A DNA stretch of 18,169 nt from Trichomonas tenax (Eukaryota; Parabasalia; Trichomonadida; Trichomonadidae), in the NCBI GenBank assembly GCA_023091735.1, contig JALKBU010001027.1, positions 1 through 18,169 on the forward strand. Reading direction: 5' to 3'. The position numbers were made by a program, and so were the translations under genes. Positions 8,140 to 16,200 of this stretch are shown here, piece by piece. How positions within the stretch are numbered: position 1 is the stretch's first letter; each line of letters begins with the position of its first letter. The notes beneath the pieces are model-generated. The model saw only the letters and a program-made list of their open reading frames with translations. It was not told the origin of the DNA and did not search any database.

Positions 8140-9222
8140 TTAGATCATTCTCGCATTCAATCTTGTTCCTTTCTTCCTGTTAATCTTCAGGATATGATAA
8201 AAAACATAGTCAACAGCCTTCAGAATGAAAGAAATTCCGCCAACGACAGTCAACAACTGCGACATTAAATGAAGGAATGGCGGTTTATCCTTATAAAGTT
8301 CCGCGGAGATGGCACTAAAGTCATATCTGAATGCTATCTCAGGAACCAGTTCTGGCCCTATCTTAACATGACGATAGGCAGTGAAATTATTACCAAGAAT
8401 ATCAATAAGATAGTGTACAACCATCAAACCTTTCTCTGTCTGAACCACATGCTGGTCATCAAGTAATGATGACTTTTGATCTTTGATTCTGAAAGCATTT
8501 ATTTTGAAAGTGAGATTTAGGTCGCTGGAATTGATAAATGATGTAACATCATGTGTGTGAATTCCGTCCTCATCATAGAATGTATAACCTGGAGCAATAT
8601 GAAATTCTCCTGCGATTTGATCTGATTCAAATTGAAGTTTGACATTGCATCCTTCTTCCTTCATTTTTTGAAGCTCTTGGAGCCTTGGTGCACACTGTGG
8701 TAAATCTTTGATATTTTGGAAAGTTGCGACTTCAAGAACATCTTGACAAGTATTGCAGCAGATTGAAGGTGAAACATGCTTGCTGTAGCAACTTTGGCAG
8801 CCTTCCATTGCATTTGTGTGTAGAATTGAGTCTGGATCTATAGTATCTAAGGGCGATCCGAATTGAGAAAGTCTAGTGAACGTCAGTTTGCGATTGTGAC
8901 AGACTGGCTGGAGCTGGGATAGTCTATCAAGTAAATCGAAATGTAATATAAAGCATGGTGCGCGAGGTAATGTCATATCGAGCATAAATTTCGTTTTTTC
9001 GGACGCATCAAATGATATTGTTCGATTGTCGGCTTCTGTTGGGCGAGTGTTGTTAACAAATAAGCGCTGTCGTATTGGCGGATTAATATATGCATTTATT
9101 TCTGCGGCAAACAGGGCGATAATCAAGCCAATTGCCATCAAAGACAATATGCCGCCCATGGATGTTCCAATTCTGTGCTCATCATCCAATTTCACAAATA
9201 AATCCAGTTTTCTAAACGACAT
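8140..9222 (-). CDS. Erv46/ERGIC3-like ER-Golgi cargo receptor
   Basis: This is an intact 360-residue protein of the ERGIC/Erv41-Erv46 family, which cycles between ER and Golgi in COPII and COPI vesicles. The layout is as expected. It has a short cytosolic N-terminus (RKLDLFVKLDDEHRIGTS), a membrane helix at about 22-43, and a lumenal domain with the family Cys cluster GCQSCY...ICCNTC (Cys142, 145, 155, 156, 159). GC at 191-192, the GEFHIAPG motif at 205-212 and FRYDFSAI at 298-305 follow. A second membrane helix in LLTVVGGISFILKAVDYVF (about 323-341) leads to a basic tail. The Cys cluster makes Erv46/ERGIC3 more likely than Erv41/ERGIC2. Several N-glycosylation sites (NNT, NRT, NLT, NFT) lie in the lumenal part. 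An in-frame TAG directly before the ATG fixes the start. No Erv41-type partner is in the window. Confidence 0.9.
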   Translation of the reverse strand: MSFRKLDLFVKLDDEHRIGTSMGGILSLMAIGLIIALFAAEINAYINPPIRQRLFVNNTRPTEADNRTISFDASEKTKFMLDMTLPRAPCFILHFDLLDRLSQLQPVCHNRKLTFTRLSQFGSPLDTIDPDSILHTNAMEGCQSCYSKHVSPSICCNTCQDVLEVATFQNIKDLPQCAPRLQELQKMKEEGCNVKLQFESDQIAGEFHIAPGYTFYDEDGIHTHDVTSFINSSDLNLTFKINAFRIKDQKSSLLDDQHVVQTEKGLMVVHYLIDILGNNFTAYRHVKIGPELVPEIAFRYDFSAISAELYKDKPPFLHLMSQLLTVVGGISFILKAVDYVFYHILKINRKKGTRLNARMI

Positions 9223-9266
9223 CTAAAAATTCTTGGCAAAATATGTCTGAAAACACATTGTTTCTT

Positions 9267-9272
9267 TAATGA
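9267..9272 (-). promoter_or_regulatory. Candidate initiator of the Erv46-like gene
   Basis: On the minus strand TCATTA matches TCA(C/T)(A/T)(A/T), with its A 48 nt from the ATG. The resulting leader would contain an 11-codon upstream ORF whose TAG directly abuts the main ATG. Motif and position are the only support. Confidence 0.25.
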
Positions 9273-10213
9273 GTCACCACAAGGTTTTGACTTTGTATGT
9301 GCATAATGTGTTTATATTCATCAGATGAACCAATCAGCTTGTATGAGAAATAATCCGCGGAATCATCCAATACAGTGCATTCGTTCAGGCCTGCAAGTGA
9401 TTGGTAGTGATTGCTAATTAAGGGTGAATGAATACAAACAGACAAGATGTACATCTTTTCGCAGTCAGACCGCAAATTGCCATGAAAAATCGAAATTGAT
9501 GTACAAAAATGAATAAATGCTTATATAAGACCCCAAGAAAGTTCCGTCTTAGTCATGCAAATCAATTGCAAGTATCCTACTATAATTTCTGATATCACAT
9601 TTTATGAGTTTAGGTGTTCAAGGTATTATATCAAATAAGTCCATTACATAAGCATTGCATCCAGATGTTAATATAGTGCTAATGTGAAGAGACATCTTTA
9701 TCCATTACATTACAATTATATTTAAAAATATCATCGCTAATATCACCCAATGAAGGTATTATACTATTAGAACTATTGTATTTACTGATTAGGATATATA
9801 TTTATCAGTATTAAAATATGCATTGCCATTAAATATACCAAGATTGAATATCATCATATAAAATCCATCGATTTCAATGGGGTTGGTATGTTTTTTAGCG
9901 TGCCAAATTATGCGGATGGTCGAATTGTTAAGTTATACAAACCAATTCTTTGAGTGTTGATCTTTTGCTCAAGGATTGTAATTTTTTGTTATAAAAGCTT
10001 CATTTTTATATGCAATTATATTGCAAAAAGTGAAATACACACTAAAGCATATGTGCTTTTACTGTTTTTTTCTCTCTCAGAGAATGAAATCAAATGTTTG
10101 ACCAGTGTTCTTCAGGTCACCCCAAAACAAGAAATGTCCAAACAATTTGATTTTATCTTTCAGTCTAGAATGGTCAATGTTTTCAATGAGCTTATTGAAA
10201 AAAATTTACATAA
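9273..10213. other. AT-rich region without a credible gene
   Basis: The open frames here lack an ATG (a TTG-started minus frame at 9266-9475, a GTG-started plus frame at 9954-10268), and neither resembles a known family. Short direct repeats occur: AAGGTATTATA near 9619 and 9755, and TCCATTACA near 9640 and 9700. The region probably includes the lost 5' part of the kinase gene. No PH-domain beginning or canonical trichomonad 3' splice motif (ACTAACACAYAG) was found. Confidence 0.45.
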
Positions 10214-11424
10214 ATTTTTACATATGAAAGTCTTAAACTTGTGCGTGGAAAAGATCATCCCAAACTGAAAGCATTCTGCGCTGCTAATAACAAGAGATTA
10301 GTTATTGCAAACAATGACAGCAATGACGAAGTTTGCAAAATATATCAAGATATACACTTTTCACACATCATAAATGCGGTAATGGTTGACAAAATATATT
10401 TTAAAGTCGTTTGCGAGAAGAATCATACATATACTTTTAAGGCAGATAAAGTAGATACAGCAGAGAGATGGATTGTTGCCCTCCTTCAAGATCAGCAGTG
10501 CCAAAAGATATCACTTGAGGACTTCAATATTCTCAAAACTATTGGAAGAGGTTACTCCGGTGAAGTACTTCTCGCTGTTAAAAAATCTGACGAACAGATC
10601 TACGCAATTAAAGTTCTTCACAAACAGCAGAATGTGGAGAAAGCCATTACTGAGAGGAACGTTCTGATTAGAGCCAAGAGTCCATTCATTGTCAAATTAT
10701 ATTACGCTTTTCAATCTAATTCGAAATTTTACTTAGTTCTCGATTACATCAATTCTGGCGACTTAGCTACTTTGATTCATAAGTCTCTTCAAAGTATCCC
10801 TGTTGATTTAGCAAAAATTATTATCGGGGAGATTGCGATAGCTCTTGAGCACCTTCATAGTCTCAATATTATCTACCTCGACCTCAAACCGGAGAATGTT
10901 TTGATTACTTCTCAGGGACACGTCAAATTAACAGATTTTGGTATCTCCAGAGAATTACCGGAAGGAGAAACCGCAAAGACTTTGTGCGGATCATATAGTT
11001 ACGTTGCACCAGAAATGATTCTCGGAAAAAGATATGATACAGCGATTGGTGGACTTTAGGTGTTATTGCATCTCAGCTCTTCTATAATCACTTGCCATTC
11101 CACGGACAGAATGAAAAACTACTTTTCGACGCGATTATTCAAGATGAACCAAAACTTCCATTCATTCAGCAAGGACTCCAGGAGTTCGTTGCAGCACTGC
11201 TTACAAAGGATCCAAAGAAGCGTTTTACTGATGTCTTCTCCCATCCTTTCATGGCAAACGTTACACGAGAATCAATATTAGAGAACGTCGATGAAAAAAT
11301 TGTCAAACCTGAGAACTTTTTGGATAACAATGTCGACGAACCATCTGTTAACCAGGTCCACTACCCAAACTTCTCTTTTACATACGAAGAAAACGAGGAA
11401 AGCTACCTCAGTACCGATTTCTAA
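10214..11424 (+). pseudogene. PH-AGC protein kinase pseudogene
   Basis: The frame opens after a TAA at 10211 without any ATG ahead of the domain. The first in-frame ATG (in NAVMVD) lies mid-domain. Using GTG 10241 as residue 1, a PH-domain remnant (about 8-85, conserved Trp77) leads into an AGC-type kinase. Its motifs are GRGYSG (102-107), YAIK Lys124, Glu138, YLDLKPEN (212-219), TDFG (231-234) and APE (256-258). At 11044-11052 the frame shifts. The expected AIDWW reads AIGGL-stop, consistent with loss of one GATT/ATTG copy, while DWWTLGVIASQLF continues in another frame through KDPKKRF to a hydrophobic-motif tail (NFSFTY) and TAA at 11422. The catalytic-loop Arg is Leu. It would be an Akt- or PDK1-like signalling kinase by architecture. 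It is broken at both ends of its logic unless the shift is an assembly error. Confidence 0.82.
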
Positions 11425-11433
11425 CTTTTCTAT

Positions 11434-11462
11434 TATAAACTGGTTGCCAAAGGTGGCCCTTA
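11434..11462 (+). repeat. Left terminal inverted repeat
   Basis: Starts TATAAACTGGTTGCC and continues into AAAGGTGGCCC. It pairs with the right copy at 12291-12320 and, over 20 bases (11443-11462), with the internal copy at 11507-11526 at 17 of 20 positions. Confidence 0.7.
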
Positions 11463-11506
11463 TTGAGAGGAATTGAGAGAAATGATGATTAAAAAGCCTT
11501 CAAACA

Positions 11507-11526
11507 TAGGGGCCACCTTAGGGAAC
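11507..11526 (-). repeat. Internal inverted copy of the TIR core
   Basis: TAGGGGCCACCTTAGGGAAC has the same orientation as the right terminal repeat. With the left repeat it forms an 84-bp inverted-repeat unit with a 44-nt spacer, which could fold as a hairpin. Similarity to the right end does not extend beyond the core. Confidence 0.65.
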
Positions 11527-12290
11527 AAAATATGTCGAATTTTATCTCTATAAAGGAGCTTATTCAGGACCCGAATGCCAGTGCAGCTACACTAGGTACA
11601 GACTGGTCTAGGTTTAGGGCCTATAAAAACATATAAATCTCGTATAAGAAGGTGAGATCAAAGTATGATTATAAACATATAAGCGAGATTATCATGAATT
11701 AACAACGAACAATCATCGCTCAAGAATAAACAAAAGCTTTATAAATGTGTAATGTCTTAAAACAGATATAATAGATTTTTGAAAATTGGAAATATGTGGG
11801 GGAAAGCGAAATTTCAGTAAGGATAGGTTCTATTGGACAAGTATAGTGTATCCATGGAAGCTGTATAACATATTTCTAAATCAAAAATGTTAATATTTTA
11901 AAATTTTTTTCTTGATGCTAGATTTGGCTGTGGGAAGTATTTCTTTATTGCCAAAGCGTAGCCCTAGGAGAAGAATGCATTTAAATAAAAGTAAAAATAT
12001 TTCGAAAATATATTGACCAATACAACTAAAAGAATGTAGTAAAAGTTGTATTAAACGATATTAAAAGACTTGCAATGAGTATTGACATTGGTTAAAAGCA
12101 TAAAAATTGATATTTTTAATGGTGAAATTTGATGATGAATTTAAGTTATTGTATTTTTGCTTCATTCGCTGTTACTTGTCATCTTCGGGACCTTTAGAGT
12201 GAGTTTATTGAAACTTGTTGGAATGTTTCAGGTTTTTCTTACTGAGGTGACTAAACGTACATTAAATTTTTTAGAATAACCTTAATCCAC

Positions 12291-12320
12291 TAGGGGCCAC
12301 CTTTGGGCAAGCAGTTTATA
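12291..12320 (-). repeat. Right terminal inverted repeat
   Basis: Begins TAGGGGCCACCTTTGGGCAA and ends GCAGTTTATA. It is the reverse-complement partner of 11434-11462. Confidence 0.7.
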
Positions 12321-13201
12321 TTTTATAGTATTTATTTATAAATTATTTGAACTCATGGATTTATTCAAATATTTTGATAATCTCAAAATATTATTTGATG
12401 ATTCAAGATTCAAAATGCTGGAGATGTTAAATAAACGTATATCATGCGAACTTCCTTATATATTTCATGCTTTTTGATGCCAATTAAGGTCCCTCCTTGA
12501 TAGAACATGAACATTCTTGAGCAGAGTTGAGATATCAACAATGGATTATCATGGAAGCATATTGTCTGGAATGAAACATTATCAGGATTGTCTAATTTAT
12601 AAGGGCTTGAGATTTTGCTGCTTTATAGAATAAGAATGCAATTTAGTTTTCACAATGTTTCATTCTTATAAATATGATGAGCATCATTTTTTATAACTAA
12701 TCATTGCCGTGACAGACTTCTATTAATGCTACGATTGCAAAATAATCATATGATTTGAAAACTATATTGAATATCATTAATAAATATTTATCTAATTTAT
12801 GGCAATTCAACGGTACCGAACAATGCAATCGCTATCAACAGATGATGAGCGTGTCCATTATATTGATATTTAAATTTAATAATGGAAAACAGGTCCAGCC
12901 ATTTCTAGTTATTAAGCAAAAGACGCCAATCATTGGCAATTTAAATGCTTCTCCAATTCACTGATAACTAAACAGTCATATCTGAAGTAAATATTTTCCA
13001 GAAAAAATATCAATGGAACAATGCGTAGTTATGAGATGATGGTACCCCCAATAAAGCAAGTCAATTCTCAATGTTTGGAAAGATTGTTGTGATGTATTCG
13101 TTCAAAGATTGAATGAAGAAATATTTTTGACACTTCAAAAACAAATTGATGCGAAATTTCAAATAATTTGTCTGTTCCGTGAGCTGTAGAATTTAAATAT
13201 A
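12321..13201. other. AT-rich intergenic DNA
   Basis: No ATG-started coding frame with protein-like character was seen. The only longer frame (12755-12964) starts with TTG and resembles nothing known. No tRNA-like B-box (GGTTCGANTCC) was found. It probably holds the upstream region of the large gene. Confidence 0.5.
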
Positions 13202-13207
13202 TCAAAA
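13202..13207 (+). promoter_or_regulatory. Candidate initiator of the spastizin-like gene
   Basis: TCAAAA lies with its A 14 nt before the ATG at 13218. TCAAAAAATCGA here matches TCACAAAATCGA upstream of the Rab gene at 11 of 12 positions. The base after TCA is A instead of the usual pyrimidine, so the match to the published initiator is imperfect. Confidence 0.35.
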
Positions 13208-13217
13208 AATCGAAAAC

Positions 13218-16200
13218 ATGATTTACATTGCCAAAAAAATGGAGTTGCAGCCCGGAAGCTATTTTTTCACCGGGCTGAGCGAAGTCTCGTTCACTAAAGA
13301 GGGAATTCGGCAGATATGCTTCGGGATGCCTCAGTTCTCACTCCAGTTTTTCAACAGAATTACGTCTATCTCGGCAAAAACGATTTGCGGCAATCTTTCT
13401 GCGTCTTGTCCGCCCCCACAGTTTGTGACATCGAATTACTTCCCAACTCCATCACATTTCAACTGGGCAACGCAGAAAATATCCGAATATTACGGTGGAA
13501 AAACTTTGGATTGGTCATTAAAAATGATAATACACGAATTAAGTCTGCCGAAGAACAAACAGTTCAACATGCTTTATGAATGCATTGCATCAGAATATAC
13601 GAAAATCGATATAAAACCCAAAATCTTATTAAATTTATACCAAAATAACAGAAATTTATTCATCACATTGATACCAGTCATCGCAAAAATCATTAAACAG
13701 TACAAAAACGAGGAATTTTATGATCAATTGCCAAAGACTGATCTTCAAATATTTTACAATCTCGATCAAAGCATCTTCGAAAATCATGTACGGAATAATA
13801 TTCCTGAAATAATAATGTCACAAACGAATTTAGTTGTTCAATCGATTATAGAAACAAAAAATGAAAATTATATAAATGAAATACAAAACTTAATTGTTTC
13901 ATTCGATACAGATTCTGTTCATAAAACCATACATATGTCAATTGTTGGCTTTACACACTTTGATGACTATGTTTTAAGCCCAATATTACAATTAATCCAC
14001 CAATTAGAGTTTTCTGCTGCACAAAAATTCTCTGCTGGTCATCAGCAGTACTTGGTGATGGCATATGTACTAAAATTCGAAAGAATTTGCGAAAACAGGC
14101 AATTTTTGGAAAATTCGATCCAAATTGTACATAAAATCGAGTCTATTCCACCATCATTCAAACATTTCCTAAAATATGTACAGAATGATCTTAAGATTAT
14201 GAACACATTGAATGTTTTAATTGGTCAAAAACTATCATTTGATGATTTAGAATATCATTCGATACCATATCTTTGTAGACCAATTCTTGATGGTGTTGGG
14301 ATTGATGACTTCATGTTTATGTACAATTTTGAATCATATACAAATGGATATGCGGATTTAGATTTTACTTTCTTAGTTTCATTCTATTTAATTATCACGT
14401 TACTATCAAACTTCGATGAGCAGAAAGTTACACAATTGATTTCGTACTACAAGGATCCAATTTCAAGATCGACTATTTTTACAGAGTTGTTCTCGGTTTT
14501 ATTCCTAACTGATGCTAGTGGGAACTTCATTGTTCCATTTGAAGTATCTTTGAAATTGTTACAAATCATGTCTCAATACCAAACATATGATATTATTGAT
14601 GAATATATTGCGCAAGCTATAGCTAAATTTAAATGCTATGATAAGAATAACCTCTCGTATAATGATCTGCTGTGCCCTACTGAATCACTAGTTCATCCAC
14701 TTGTGATTCAGAAGAAATGGGATTTAGCTTTAGATACAGTTAAACTATCACCAAAGCTTCAGAAATTTGTAGATCTTGTTAAAGGAACAGTAGAGAATGA
14801 TCCAACACAGCAAAAAAATCCAAGTTTTATTTATGCAGAAAATCTCACGCAATACTTCATCGAAACAGCACTATCAACGAATAATTTAGAATATATAGAA
14901 AGATCACTTATATCTAAACCAGAAGTTTCATCATATCTCCAAAAAAGATATAAACAAACCATTCAAATGCCAGAGCACATCTTTTGTTCCATTATTCCAT
15001 TAGAACAGTATGTGAAGAACTCAAGGAAATTTGACAATATAATGACAACGCCAGATTCGATTTTTTCGAAATTTGAATCATTTGGGAATTACAAAAATGT
15101 CAACAATCTTATTGATTTTATAAATATATGCGTTGAGTGTGGTATTGTCACACCAAATGATCTCAAGAATATGCGTCCATTAGAGAAATTAGATGAAATA
15201 ATTTCTGCTGGAAAGTTTGATTTAGCACTTGAGTTTGCTGGTGTTAATAGAATCGATTTCTTCCAATACCTATTTGTTAAATATCGTGCAAATGAAAATA
15301 TATTGAAATTAATATCTCCAATTTATCCAATGGCCTCATTAACAATGGCACTATCTTCACTCACATCACTCGAACTCACAAGATTCAGATCAATTGTTTT
15401 ACCAAAGAATTCATCAAAATACGTTGTGAATTATTACAATAGAAAGGTGTCTCCAATTATTGAGCCTTTTGTTAATGAGCACAATGATCAGAAACGTGCA
15501 AAAATCAGTATCTATATTGATAATGATGATGTTAATTTGGATGATTATCTTTATTCAGTCGATCCTAAATTTATTTCAGAAATCATACTCGAAAAGGCTA
15601 ACTTCATGCCAATGACGAAGCTGCTTAAGTATTTAGACTTTTTGGACTGTTTTGTTCAAAATCAAGATTTATTGCACATGAAAGAGATGGTTACACTGTT
15701 CTTAAGTCTCAAAAATCCTCCCTCTACTCTCAACGAAGCAACCCAGCAAATAGATGAACGTCTATCTCAGTTAATTAGAAAGAATAAATACAAAATTGCG
15801 AAAAACTTTGCAGAACTCACAAACAAAGGAGATTTGTTCGCACAGAGCATGATAGACCACGTCATCAACATCCTCCTGCAGAGGCACGAATCCGAACAGG
15901 CTTTAACATACTGCAAAGGATTCGAAGGTGAAATTCTTGCACAGATCGGGCCAAAGGAATACGAGAAAAGATTCGAATTAATGAACATGTCAACGGAACT
16001 CAGGAACTCTAATTCAGAAGAGTATAGAGCATTATCTGTCTATTTCAGTGTTCCTCCAAGACTGAGATCTAAGAAGCCAGATATTTCATTAATGATTGAC
16101 AATGTTTGCATTAAAGGAGCTCTCAATATTCTTTTCGAGATGATTGTCAGCTTTAATCTCGATATCTCTAAGATCTCTGATATGGCGAACAAGGAAACAG

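Larger units (their letters stand above)
11434..12320. mobile_element. Putative non-autonomous DNA transposon (MITE-like), 887 bp
   Basis: The element is bounded by inverted repeats. The left end (11434-11462) matches the reverse complement of the right end (12291-12320) at 27 of 30 positions, with one gap. The shared core is AAAGGTGGCCC. The interior has no ORF of useful length, so it would need a transposase from elsewhere. It begins about 10 bp after the kinase stop codon. Flanks do not show an exact target duplication: TTTTCTAT on the left against TTTTATAG on the right is only a partial match. The superfamily is unknown. These might instead be two unrelated copies of a short repeat in opposite orientation. 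Confidence 0.6.

Noticed and set aside
9266..9475. 69-codon minus-strand frame
   Set aside because: It starts with TTG, has no recognisable family, and overlaps the proposed upstream region of the Erv46-like gene.
9954..10268. 104-codon frame before the kinase
   Set aside because: It has a GTG start, its composition is Phe/Ile-rich as in random AT-rich DNA, and it does not supply the missing PH-domain start.
11630..11695. AATCTCG...CGAGATT inverted pair as a structured RNA
   Set aside because: The arms are seven bases with a loop of about 40 nt. This is too weak to support an RNA gene.
12755..12964. 69-codon frame in the spacer before the large gene
   Set aside because: It has a TTG start, no resemblance to a known protein, and composition like the surrounding non-coding DNA.
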